Source: Deltaproteobacteria bacterium (lineage in GTDB: Bacteria; Myxococcota; B64-G9). From it: a DNA stretch of 8,108 bases. The stretch spans positions 1 to 8,108 of the forward strand of contig JAUVAM010000129.1 of the NCBI GenBank assembly GCA_030591745.1, in the 5' to 3' direction. Below, piece after piece: positions 1 through 7,185 of this stretch. The notes below the pieces were generated by a model that made no database searches, had not been told where the DNA came from, and worked only from the letters and a program-made list of their open reading frames with translations. Every line of letters begins with the position of its first letter. Position 1 is the first letter of the stretch. Both the position numbers and the translations under genes were made by a program.

Positions 1-1046
1 ATGCAGCGAATGTTGCTGTGGTCTGCCATAGTGCAGGGATCAGTATAGGCAGAAAGCGAAGTCCCTGCCAAATTGTTGGCTTGAGGAAAAAAAAGGCCCG
101 CGTCAGGACGCGGGCCTTGGATGCCTTCGTCGTTGGCGCGCGTGAGCCGGCGTCCGCGACGCCGCGTGGGGTTCTTGTCTTTGGCGTTCTTCTTGTCTTT
201 TCGAGGCTTCAACATGGGTTTTTTGGGCGCTTTCTTTAGCTTTTTCATCAACTTCAGCCCGTGGAAGCGCTTGACTTCGGTGTCCATCTTGTCCAACTCG
301 TCCTGCAGGGACCTGTAATCATCTTGTTGTTTTTCGAGGGCTTCCAGTTCAACAAGTCGGTGGCTGTGGGAGCAGCTGGCTCGCATTTGCTTGGTCAGCC
401 TGCGCAGCTCTTTGCCCTTGGCCCGTCGTTGTTGCATGAGATCCTGCATTCGGTTCCTGAGGCCCTTCATGAATTTGTTCAGGCGATCGATGCGGGTCTT
501 GACGTCATTCCAGTCCCTGGAAAGTTGGGCGCAGGCGTCGAAGGTGGTTTGATCCGACTCACCGATTTGCAGGTTGGCGCAGCCCAAAGTGCCATATTTG
601 TTTTCGATGCGGCGGATGTCCTGATTGAGTTTGGATATTACATCGGAGCGCTTACGAAGCTCTTTGCGGATTCGTTTCAATCGCTCGTGCAGGGGTTGCA
701 GACTGGCCTTCAGATCCTCGACTTTTTTCTCCAGGCGTCCGCAGCGTTCCAGCGGTTTGCACATGCGTTTGTGCTGGGCCTCGGAGCGCTTGATTTTTTT
801 GTTCAAAATGCGTTCTTGGCGTGATTTGGCTGAGTATTTTGCCCGGGCCTTCTTGAGCCGAGCTTCCAGGCCTTTGATTTCGGTTCTGACCTGGTCCATT
901 TGGGTACCCAGGCTGTCCACCTGGGATTTCATGTTGTTGATATCTTCTTTCTTGTCTTTGCAGCGCTGGAAGAGCCCTTCGGCTGAAGCCGGAGCCGCCC
1001 AAACCGTCAGCGCTAGTATTGCGAGGGCGAGTGAGAATTTTCTCAT
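1..1046 (-). CDS. Exported basic coiled-coil protein, six cysteines (3' end outside window)
   Basis: The ATG at 1046 follows a strong ribosome site (AGGAGG, 1059-1054) with 7-nt spacing. The frame stays open to the window edge, giving 348 visible codons. Residues 1-22 form a clean Sec signal peptide: n-region MRK, a hydrophobic core, and an ASA cleavage site before E23. The mature protein is probably periplasmic. Residues about 30-260 are Lys/Arg/Glu/Leu-rich with long helices and few prolines, as in coiled coils. Cys29, 96, 102, 156, 172 and 225 are an even set that could form disulfides after export. Residues about 264-305 are a very basic tail (runs such as KKLKKAPKK and RRRGRR) that could bind anionic envelope polymers; this is inference. 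No LytM domain is visible, so an EnvC-type function is not supported. I recognise no family. From codon 310 onward the frame overlaps an intrinsic terminator, so the true C-terminus is unclear: either the stop lies outside the window or there is a frameshift. The gene is transcribed divergently from the methyltransferase/coiled-coil gene. Confidence 0.85.
   Translation of the reverse strand, partial: MRKFSLALAILALTVWAAPASAEGLFQRCKDKKEDINNMKSQVDSLGTQMDQVRTEIKGLEARLKKARAKYSAKSRQERILNKKIKRSEAQHKRMCKPLERCGRLEKKVEDLKASLQPLHERLKRIRKELRKRSDVISKLNQDIRRIENKYGTLGCANLQIGESDQTTFDACAQLSRDWNDVKTRIDRLNKFMKGLRNRMQDLMQQRRAKGKELRRLTKQMRASCSHSHRLVELEALEKQQDDYRSLQDELDKMDTEVKRFHGLKLMKKLKKAPKKPMLKPRKDKKNAKDKNPTRRRGRRLTRANDEGIQGPRPDAGLFFPQANNLAGTSLSAYTDPCTMADHSNIRC
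87..118 (-). terminator. Strong rho-independent terminator of the minus-strand gene
   Basis: Twelve base pairs can form between 93-104 and 107-118 (core GGCCCGCGTC against its complement) around a two-base AG centre. On the minus strand the stem is followed by eight T residues (94-87). The plus strand has no T-tract after the hairpin, so termination is directional. The hairpin lies inside the open frame of the minus-strand gene, which has no stop codon before it. Confidence 0.88.
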
Positions 1047-1088
1047 TGGATTTCCTCCTGATAGTTGGCTGATTTGAAAAGCGTTTGC

Positions 1089-1118
1089 ATCTTATGAAGA
1101 TTGAACCAGGCCTGTCAA
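1089..1118 (-). promoter_or_regulatory. Sigma70-like promoter of the exported coiled-coil gene
   Basis: On the minus strand a perfect -35 box TTGACA (1118-1113) is followed after 18 nt by TAAGAT (1094-1089), a 4/6 match to TATAAT. The start of transcription would fall near 1082, giving a leader of about 36 nt with the AGGAGG ribosome site. A short inverted repeat, GGCCT (1109-1113) and AGGCC (1121-1125), is centred on the -35 box and might be an operator, though it is only 5 bp per arm. Confidence 0.65.
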
Positions 1119-1235
1119 GGAGGCCAATTTGTTCATTCGTGGGTCCGACGGCTTCGTCCGAGTAGGAATTCAACCATCCTTTATCAGGTTCGGGCTGAGT
1201 GGCTTTTTTCTTGGGAATTTGACCCTCTCCTCACT

Positions 1236-1254
1236 TACAATGCCGGATCGGAGG
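1236..1254 (+). promoter_or_regulatory. Candidate -10 box and ribosome site deciding the start of the coiled-coil gene
   Basis: GGAGG at 1250-1254 stands 8 nt before the ATG at 1263 and decides that start. TACAAT at 1236-1241 matches the -10 consensus at 5/6 positions and would place transcription start near 1248, giving a leader of about 15 nt. The -35 element is poor, so the promoter part is tentative while the ribosome site is firm. Confidence 0.45.
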
Positions 1255-1262
1255 TCCACGGC

Positions 1263-4200
1263 ATGCAATATTACGTTGGGTCCAAACCTTGGGGCGATGT
1301 GTTGCCTCGATATGCATTTTTCGAGTTCCTGTTTGCGGGCAAGCGTGTGCTTGAGATCGGGTGTGGAGATGGGGCGGGTGCCCATTTCTTGAAGGAGCGA
1401 GGCGCAGCCAGTGTGGTGAGCCTGGCTGTGAAAGAAGAAGAGTCGGCGAATGACGAAGCACTTGTCGCTAAGCCTGGTGTGGAATTCCAGCCTTACGACG
1501 GCCTGCGGCTTGCTTTCGACGATGGCAGCTTCGACCTGGTCGTGGACTTCGACTTGAGCTACGTTCAGGGCGGGCAGCGCCTGATCGAGATCGCGCGTGT
1601 CTTGGGCCCCCAGGGTCTGCTGTTAAGTGCGGTCTCCAACCCCAAACATTATCCTCTGAGCTCTCTTTGCGGGAAGCCAAGGGAGGGTGAATCGCCCACC
1701 TTCGAGGGATTCGTTGCCAATTTGCAGGAGCGATTCGGTAGCGTGAGTGTCTTTGGTCAGTCGCCGTTCCTCGGATTTTCTATTGGCTGGATGGGGGCTG
1801 AGGATCAGGATTTGCCACTTGAGATGGACGCTGGGCTCCTCAGCGAGGACGCGGAGGCCGTAGCTTACTATGTGGTCATCGCGGGTCAAGAGGCAGTCAG
1901 CGTGGAGTCCCAGGCCCTGGTGCAGTTGCCATACGCGGATTTGAGCCAGGAGTGGGAAGCCAGCATGCGGCGCATGGAGGAGGGTCTGGCACGAGAGGAC
2001 GCCTCCGAACCGAAAGAGGACTCGAATCGCCTGCTGGCAGAATTGCAGTTGGCCGAAGTAAAGGCCGTAGACCGCGAACGCTTCTTGCACGACGCCCGCA
2101 CGCGATTGCAAGAAGTAGATCTGGAGCTTGAACGGGTTCGCGAACAGTCCACCAAGTACGAGCGGGGTTTGAACGCGGCGAAAACCCAACTGGACCGAAA
2201 GGATCAGGATGTCGAAGGCCTGAAGAAGCGCCTTGGCGAATTTGATCGAGAGTTCCAAGTTTCACGCAACCAGGTTCGCGATCGGGAGAAGTTGGTCTCT
2301 GAGTCCGAAGGCAAGCTCAAAGATTTGCTTACAGAGAAGGATCATCTTGGTCGTCGAGTGGCCCAGTCCGACGCAGAGCTTGAAGCACTTCGAGGGCAGT
2401 TGCTTGAGGTGGAGCAGGAGAAGGAGGAATTACAGTCAGAGATAGATCGTTTGCACAGTGGCGTCGATGAATTGTCCAGCGCTGAGGAGATGGCTGAAGA
2501 GCGTTGCCTGGGTCTGGAGGCCGAGTTGGCCTCGAGTCGAAGCGGTGGCGACGCCATCCGGCAGGAGTTGCAGCCCCTTCGCGACGAACGAGAAGAGAAG
2601 GCCAGCTGGCTGCAAGCCGCGCGGGATGAAGTCCAGCGTCTCGATGAGGCGCTGGGAGCCGAAGCCAGGCGCGTTGCTTCTTTCGAAAAAGAGCTGGCGC
2701 GGCAGGCCAAGTTGCAGATGGAGATTGCCAACAGGCGACCTGAGGCGGAGGCGCTCATTGCCGCGGTGCGCAGGGAAAACCGGGAATTGCAGGCTCGCTT
2801 GGATGAGGCCGATCGGGATCTGAATGAGATGCGCCAGGGGCGCCTGGCGGAAGAAGGTCAGTTGATAACCCTGCGGGCCGAGGATGAGCAGTGGCGTATT
2901 TTGCAGGTGCAGACCGACCGTCGCATCGAGCGATTGCTTCGCGAGTTGGATGACGCCCAAGGTCAGTTTCAGGTCCTGGAGCAAGAGAACGCACAGTTGA
3001 GGGATGGCAGCCGTGGCATGCGGGTGGAAATGGAAGGAATGGAGGACCGCCTCCGCCGACAGCAGGTTGTAGTGGAGGATTCGAGTAAGCTGGTTCAGGC
3101 CGAGCAGGAAAAGCGGGAGGCCTTGCATCGTCAAATGCCTGTTCTGGAGGGGGAGTTGGAGGATATTCAGCAAGAGGCCTTGCAGCTTCGAGGGCATCTG
3201 ACTGCCGAGGCGGAAAGATATAGCGCCCTGCAGCAGAAGTTCTCCGAACAGACTGAACGCAATCAAGAGTTGGAATCGGATTTGCTGGAAGTCGTCAATC
3301 GATTGCAAGAGGATCAAGCCAAGGAGCACGATCAACAACGATTGCTTGATTCGTTGAAAGATCGTCAAGAACAGCACGTCTTGCAGCAGAAAGATGCCCA
3401 GGAGAAAGTTGATGAATTGACTCGTGAGCTTTTTGTGGCGCGTCGCAATGAAGAGGATTTGGCTGCGGCCATTGAGCTTCTGCGTTCGGCGCTGGTGGAG
3501 CAAGAGCAAGAGCGAGAGCATCTGTTGTCTCAATTGGACAACTTGCGCGTGGGTGAAGACGAGGACCATCGTGTTGTGTTGCAAACGCTCGCCCAGGCCG
3601 AGGCAGATGTGCTCATGCTGCGACGTCGCCTGGAGGACCAGTCGGCAGATGCCAAGCGCATGCGTGATGCTTTCGACCGAACTCACGCCCGGGCAGCCAG
3701 ACAGCGACGCGAGCTGGACAAAGCTGAGGCGCGCTTGGCTGAAGTGCTGGACCGATTGAGCGAGGCCGAGTCCGCCTCGGGTCGTCTCGAGGGGATGGAG
3801 CGAGATCTGGCCTGGCATCGCAAGGAATTGGAGCAACGCAAGGAAGCCTTGGCTGACCTTCAGGCGGAAAAAGAGACGATGAAGGCAGAGCAGGAGCGCA
3901 ACCTGGATGAGTTGGATCACCTGCAGGCGCAACGTGATGAGGCAAGCGCAGAGGTCGCGAGCCTGGTCATGGAGCGTGACCGGTTGACCCTGGAAATCGG
4001 GCAGATCAAGAGCCGGCAAGAGGACGAGTTGGGTCACGCCATGGACAGCAAGGCCCAGGTCGAGGAATTGGAGCGTCTTCTGAGGGAAGAGAAGAGCCGA
4101 ATTGATGCTTATGAGAAGCAGAAGACTGAACGCGAGGCAGACCTGGAGCAGGCGCGTGGTTTGGTTGAGCAAGAGCGCGGCCAGGTGCGCAAGCTTGAGG

Positions 4201-4847
4201 ATGAATGCGAGTTGTTGCGCAAGCAAGAAGAGCAGACGCGTCTGCCTCTGCAAGAGGCCCTGGAGTTGGCTTCGGATCGTGAGCGCACATTGCAGTCACG
4301 TCTGGCCAACCTGCAAGAGCAAATGGCGGAACACAGGGAGCAAACGGAGATCGAGCTCGGCTCATTGGGCGACCAGATTCGCAGACGTGATGAGCAAATG
4401 CATGACTTGACCACTCGCTTGGCTCAGGCGGAAGAACTGCGACATGAGCTTGAGAGGCAGAAAGATGAGGTCCAGGAGGCTCTGGCGGGAGAGCGGACGC
4501 GGGGGGTTGAGGGGCAGGCGAAACTTGATGCCCATTACGCACGGGTGATGGAGCTTGAAGAACAGGCCAAGAGCGCTTCGGGCGATGGGGCGGAGCAGGA
4601 GCGGGTTCGCCAGGCGGCGGCGGCCCGAGAGCAGGAACTGTTGCAGCAGTTGGCTCAGAACCAAGAGGCGCTGACCACGAGTTATGCGGAAATTCGCAAT
4701 GTTCGAGATCAGGCCGATTTGACCGCCAAGCAGCTGAGGCAATTGTTGGAGGAACGTGAGCAGCGGCTTCGAACCCTGGAACGTGATTTGGCTGATCGAT
4801 CAGAGGAAACAGCCAAGCTTAAGGAGCCGGTGCCTGGCGACTCCTGA
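1263..4847 (+). CDS. Methyltransferase-like domain fused to giant coiled coil (1194 aa)
   Basis: Residues about 18-215 resemble a class I SAM-dependent methyltransferase (Methyltransf_11 type). Motif I is VLEIGCGDGAGA (29-40), the later core is LAFDDGSFDLVV (83-94), and IARVLGPQGLLL (110-121) is the usual beta-strand 5 region. At the end of strand 2, where an acidic residue normally binds the SAM ribose, the sequence is VVSLAVK with Ala55, so SAM binding may be weakened or lost. From about residue 225 to the end, some 960 residues are charged heptad-like helix rich in Glu, Leu, Gln, Arg and Ala, almost free of proline. Extended, this could span roughly 140 nm. There is no signal peptide or membrane segment, so it should be cytoplasmic. 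It is not an SMC or Rad50 protein: no Walker A or ABC signature is visible. A globular, possibly degenerate head plus long coil recalls FrzS and AglZ of Myxococcus, which carry pseudo-receiver heads; that is an analogy of architecture, not homology. The ATG at 1263 is preferred over an upstream TTG (1101) because GGAGG precedes it. It leads a probable operon with the M20 gene 33 bp downstream. Confidence 0.9.
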   Translation: MQYYVGSKPWGDVLPRYAFFEFLFAGKRVLEIGCGDGAGAHFLKERGAASVVSLAVKEEESANDEALVAKPGVEFQPYDGLRLAFDDGSFDLVVDFDLSYVQGGQRLIEIARVLGPQGLLLSAVSNPKHYPLSSLCGKPREGESPTFEGFVANLQERFGSVSVFGQSPFLGFSIGWMGAEDQDLPLEMDAGLLSEDAEAVAYYVVIAGQEAVSVESQALVQLPYADLSQEWEASMRRMEEGLAREDASEPKEDSNRLLAELQLAEVKAVDRERFLHDARTRLQEVDLELERVREQSTKYERGLNAAKTQLDRKDQDVEGLKKRLGEFDREFQVSRNQVRDREKLVSESEGKLKDLLTEKDHLGRRVAQSDAELEALRGQLLEVEQEKEELQSEIDRLHSGVDELSSAEEMAEERCLGLEAELASSRSGGDAIRQELQPLRDEREEKASWLQAARDEVQRLDEALGAEARRVASFEKELARQAKLQMEIANRRPEAEALIAAVRRENRELQARLDEADRDLNEMRQGRLAEEGQLITLRAEDEQWRILQVQTDRRIERLLRELDDAQGQFQVLEQENAQLRDGSRGMRVEMEGMEDRLRRQQVVVEDSSKLVQAEQEKREALHRQMPVLEGELEDIQQEALQLRGHLTAEAERYSALQQKFSEQTERNQELESDLLEVVNRLQEDQAKEHDQQRLLDSLKDRQEQHVLQQKDAQEKVDELTRELFVARRNEEDLAAAIELLRSALVEQEQEREHLLSQLDNLRVGEDEDHRVVLQTLAQAEADVLMLRRRLEDQSADAKRMRDAFDRTHARAARQRRELDKAEARLAEVLDRLSEAESASGRLEGMERDLAWHRKELEQRKEALADLQAEKETMKAEQERNLDELDHLQAQRDEASAEVASLVMERDRLTLEIGQIKSRQEDELGHAMDSKAQVEELERLLREEKSRIDAYEKQKTEREADLEQARGLVEQERGQVRKLEDECELLRKQEEQTRLPLQEALELASDRERTLQSRLANLQEQMAEHREQTEIELGSLGDQIRRRDEQMHDLTTRLAQAEELRHELERQKDEVQEALAGERTRGVEGQAKLDAHYARVMELEEQAKSASGDGAEQERVRQAAAAREQELLQQLAQNQEALTTSYAEIRNVRDQADLTAKQLRQLLEEREQRLRTLERDLADRSEETAKLKEPVPGDS

Positions 4848-4880
4848 AGTCACCCCCTATTTTTGTGGAGTTAGACCGTC

Positions 4881-6644
4881 ATGATGCCGACTGACCTTGC
4901 TGATGAATCCTTGGAACATCTACGCTCTCTGTTGCGTTTTGATACGAGTAATCCGCCAGGCAAGGAGATGGCAGCGGCCCGATATTTAGCCCAGATTTTG
5001 GAACGAGAAGGCTTTTCGCCTGAGCTGATCGAGTCTGCCCCCGGACGAGGCAACGTGGTGGCCAGGCTTAAGGGCAACAGCAACGAGCGACCCCTTCTTC
5101 TGCTGAGTCATTTGGATGTCGTGCCGGCGGAGGCCGAGCACTGGAATCATGATCCATTTGGCGCGGAGATTCATGAGGGATATCTGTACGGGCGAGGGGC
5201 TGTGGACATGAAGCACATGGTCGCCATGAGCCTCATGTGCATTCTGGGTCTAAAGCGGGCGGGCAAGCAACTCCAGCGAGATTTGATTTTCGCCGCTGTG
5301 GCCGATGAAGAAAGCGGGGGCGAATACGGGGCGGCCTATTTGGTCGAGAAACATCCGGCCCTGCTCGACGCCGAGTTCGCCCTCTGCGAGGTCGGAGGCT
5401 TTCGCACGGAGATCAAAGGCCGGACATACTATCCGGTGCAGGTAGCCGAGCGGGGTGCCGCCTGGTGCCGCGCCCGTTTTCACGGTCAATCCGGACATGC
5501 ATCGGTACCGGATCCGAACAGTGCGCCCCACCGGATGGCAAGGGCCTTGGTTCGCCTTGGCAAAAAGGGCTTGCCCTTGCACGTGACCGAGACCGTGCGT
5601 CATTTTGTGGAACAGGTGGCGGCTCAGCAGAAGACCCATGTGCGCTTGGCCTTGAAGGCCTTGCTCAATCCCATGACTCATTCCAAGGCCCTCGCCCTGC
5701 TGGATCCGGAGCAGGCCAGGCTTTTTGCAGCGCAACTGCACAACACCGCTTCACCGACTCAGATCCGTTCGGGTGCGCTGACCAACGTCATCCCTTCTTC
5801 CGCGGAAGTGGACCTGGACGGGCGAGTCCTGCCGGGTCAGACCTGGGAGAGTTTTCGGAAAGAGTTGGCCAAGGTATTGGGCGAAGAGGTTGAGCTAGAG
5901 TGCCTTAAGTGGATGGAGCCTTTGACTTACAGTTACGACACGCCGCTCTTCGATCTGATTCGCCGCGTGATCGTGGAACGGGAACCGGAGGCCGAGGTAG
6001 TGCCCTATTTGTTGACGGGGCTGACGGATGCCAAGCATTTGGACAAATTGGGTGTAGTCACTTACGGCTTTGCGCCGATGAACAACGAGAAGACCGAGCA
6101 AATCGCGCGTTTGGCCCACGGGCACAATGAACGCATCGGTGTGGAGGCTTTTCGCTGGGGCCAGGAGGTGCTTTACGACGTGGTGGAGCGTTTCTGCTGC
6201 GCGCCTTCATCCCAGAAAGTGGTAGGGGGCTTGATGGAAGATGTGATGCATCCCAGCCAGTTTCCTGCCGTGAAAGCCCTGGGGCCTGAACCAGAGGAAG
6301 TGCCTGCGGAAGAAGCACCTAAAGAAGAAGCACCTAAAGAAGAAGCACCTAAAGAAGAAGCACCTAAAGAAGAAGCACCCAAGGAAGAAGCACCCAAGGA
6401 AGCAACAGGGTTTTCCAAACGTGAGTTGGATGGAACCCTGCCAGCCATGCCTGTCGAAGACCCGCGCCCAAGGGCGGCACCCGCGCCGTCTCCCAAGGCT
6501 GCCTCGACCCTGGCACCTGTCGATCCCCCCAAGCCCAAACACGCGCCGGCCAAAAGCCCAGAATCCATCCTGGGGTTGGATGTCTTGCCGGATGTGGGCG
6601 GGGTGGATAAGGACGGGGAGGATGGGGGCGAGGACGAAATATGA
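4881..6644 (+). CDS. M20/M25/M40-family zinc peptidase or deacylase with repeat-rich C-terminal tail (587 aa)
   Basis: Residues 1-440 form a complete M20 metallohydrolase related to carboxypeptidase S, ArgE and DapE. Expected di-zinc residues are visible: His77 and Asp79 in SHLDVV, bridging Asp109 in GRGAVDMK, catalytic Glu143 and ligand Glu144 in ADEESGG, Glu170 in LCEVGG, and His413 in AHGHNERI. The lid/dimerisation domain starts near 187 and carries HGQSGHAS with His206. Such enzymes hydrolyse peptide or N-acyl bonds; the substrate cannot be told, and no arginine or lysine genes are nearby. There is no signal peptide, so it is probably cytoplasmic. Residues about 452-587 are an extension unusual for the family: six EEAPK repeats (477-506), a Pro/Ala-rich linker (about 520-560), then an acidic end containing ILGLDVLPDVGG. 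The tail looks disordered and may tether the enzyme. GGAG at 4867-4870 lies 10 nt before this ATG; a second ATG follows immediately and is less well spaced. The stop overlaps the next gene's ATG. Confidence 0.93.
   Translation: MMPTDLADESLEHLRSLLRFDTSNPPGKEMAAARYLAQILEREGFSPELIESAPGRGNVVARLKGNSNERPLLLLSHLDVVPAEAEHWNHDPFGAEIHEGYLYGRGAVDMKHMVAMSLMCILGLKRAGKQLQRDLIFAAVADEESGGEYGAAYLVEKHPALLDAEFALCEVGGFRTEIKGRTYYPVQVAERGAAWCRARFHGQSGHASVPDPNSAPHRMARALVRLGKKGLPLHVTETVRHFVEQVAAQQKTHVRLALKALLNPMTHSKALALLDPEQARLFAAQLHNTASPTQIRSGALTNVIPSSAEVDLDGRVLPGQTWESFRKELAKVLGEEVELECLKWMEPLTYSYDTPLFDLIRRVIVEREPEAEVVPYLLTGLTDAKHLDKLGVVTYGFAPMNNEKTEQIARLAHGHNERIGVEAFRWGQEVLYDVVERFCCAPSSQKVVGGLMEDVMHPSQFPAVKALGPEPEEVPAEEAPKEEAPKEEAPKEEAPKEEAPKEEAPKEATGFSKRELDGTLPAMPVEDPRPRAAPAPSPKAASTLAPVDPPKPKHAPAKSPESILGLDVLPDVGGVDKDGEDGGEDEI
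6309..6398 (+). repeat. Six in-frame 15-bp tandem repeats encoding EEAPK
   Basis: Four identical units of GAAGAAGCACCTAAA (6309-6368) are followed by two units with changes at two third-codon positions (GAAGAAGCACCCAAG, 6369-6398). The array is in frame with the M20 gene and encodes residues 477-506. Because the unit is five codons, gain or loss of copies would change tail length without a frameshift. The identical copies suggest recent expansion. Confidence 0.97.
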
Positions 6645-7174
6645 ATATAGCCCTGTCCAGGATATTGGCCCTGAGCGTACTTCTGTGCTGTCCGGTTCCC
6701 GGTGAGGGGCCGTGTGCCCGGGAGTTGGAATTGGTGCCCTGCGGGCGGGATGACTGGGGCTTTCGCGCCAATCTGTTTCTCGGACCCCAGTATTTTAATC
6801 AAGCCGAGGATTTGGTTCAGTTTTCCTTCGGCGCCGAGGGCCGAATGCGAGTCGCAGGTCCCTTGGCCTTGGGGCTTTCTGTTGGCCTGGGTGTGATAGA
6901 AACCACTGGGTTTGCGGCTCAAGCAAGCCTGCGCCTGCATCTGTTTCGGTTCTGCAATTTGGAGGTGGCTGCCGATGCCCGGGCTGGAATCTGGATGGAT
7001 GTGGAGCAGGCTTCCGATCCGCGGCTTGTGGCTGGCGGTGGTTTGGAACTAATGCATGATTTGGGTGAGCGTTTTTTTATCGGCCTGCGGGCTGGCGGGG
7101 GATATCTGGCCCATGATGCACAGGGTGCTTTCGTTGACTTAGGCATTTTGTTGGGGACTAACTGCTTTCCATGA
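6641..7174 (+). CDS. Small exported protein, probable outer-membrane beta-barrel (177 aa)
   Basis: The ATG overlaps the stop of the M20 gene (ATGA), with GAGGA 6 nt upstream, so translation is probably coupled. The N-terminus has a short n-region with Arg7 and a hydrophobic stretch (8-17), consistent with a Sec signal peptide; cleavage may fall around residues 21-26. The Cys pair at 16-17 follows Leu-Leu and does not make a good lipobox. The mature part, about 150 residues, is rich in Gly and alternating hydrophobic/polar stretches: about 39-48, 59-72, 76-86, 91-102, 106-121, 128-137, 144-155 and 161-172. This is what an eight-stranded barrel of OmpA/OmpW size would show. Cys25, 34, 105 and 175 remain after export. 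The family is not recognised; a periplasmic beta-sandwich is an alternative. The next gene again overlaps or abuts, suggesting that the barrel and the lipoprotein are made together. Confidence 0.8.
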   Translation: MNIALSRILALSVLLCCPVPGEGPCARELELVPCGRDDWGFRANLFLGPQYFNQAEDLVQFSFGAEGRMRVAGPLALGLSVGLGVIETTGFAAQASLRLHLFRFCNLEVAADARAGIWMDVEQASDPRLVAGGGLELMHDLGERFFIGLRAGGGYLAHDAQGAFVDLGILLGTNCFP

Positions 7175-7185
7175 GGGAGCGATTC

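Larger units (their letters stand above)
1047..1262. other. Divergent intergenic region
   Basis: This 216-bp region separates the minus-strand exported protein from the plus-strand methyltransferase/coiled-coil gene. It contains the minus-strand promoter (1118-1089). For the plus strand there is a candidate -10 box TACAAT at 1236-1241 but no convincing -35 at a normal distance: TTGGGA at 1211-1216 is 19 nt upstream and TTGACC at 1219-1224 is only 11 nt upstream. A direct repeat GTCCGA occurs at 1143-1148 and 1156-1161. I see no small gene here; the plus frame is open from a TTG at 1101 but lacks a ribosome site there. Confidence 0.6.

Noticed and set aside
261..824. A 187-codon plus-strand open frame
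   Set aside because: It lies opposite the minus-strand exported protein, which has a promoter, a ribosome site, a signal peptide and a terminator. The plus frame is its codon-for-codon antisense shadow.
1219..1241. TTGACC and TACAAT as a paired promoter for the coiled-coil gene
   Set aside because: The boxes are only 11 nt apart, too close for a sigma70 promoter. Only the TACAAT was kept as a tentative element.
1101..1262. Upstream TTG start extending the coiled-coil gene by 54 codons
   Set aside because: There is no ribosome site before 1101 and it would overlap the divergent promoter. GGAGG before the ATG at 1263 and the methyltransferase domain boundary favour the later start.
2436..4253. 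A 605-codon open frame on the minus strand opposite the coiled-coil gene
   Set aside because: It is the leucine-rich mirror of Glu, Gln and Lys codons (GAG, CAG and AAG read as CTC, CTG and CTT). It has no ribosome site or recognisable domain, and the plus-strand protein is clearly coding.
1263..4847. Annotation as an SMC or Rad50 chromosome-segregation ATPase
   Set aside because: Similarity to these proteins would come only from coiled-coil composition. No Walker A, Walker B or ABC signature is visible at either end.
4848..4880. Terminator between the coiled-coil and M20 genes
   Set aside because: There is a short T-run after CCCCCTA but no hairpin before it, and the 33-bp gap fits a shared transcript.
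6309..6398. CRISPR array
   Set aside because: The units are 15 bp with no spacers and lie in frame within a coding sequence.
4881..6644. Specific naming of the M20 enzyme as argE, dapE or pepT
   Set aside because: The active-site residues are shared by the whole M20 family. The context contains no arginine, lysine or peptide-use genes, and the tail is atypical, so the substrate is left open.
7171..7185. Lipoprotein start at the ATGA overlap
   Set aside because: The ribosome site GAGGGAG is correctly spaced for 7186, not 7171, and the shorter N-terminus is the typical lipoprotein form. Coupled initiation at 7171 is not excluded.
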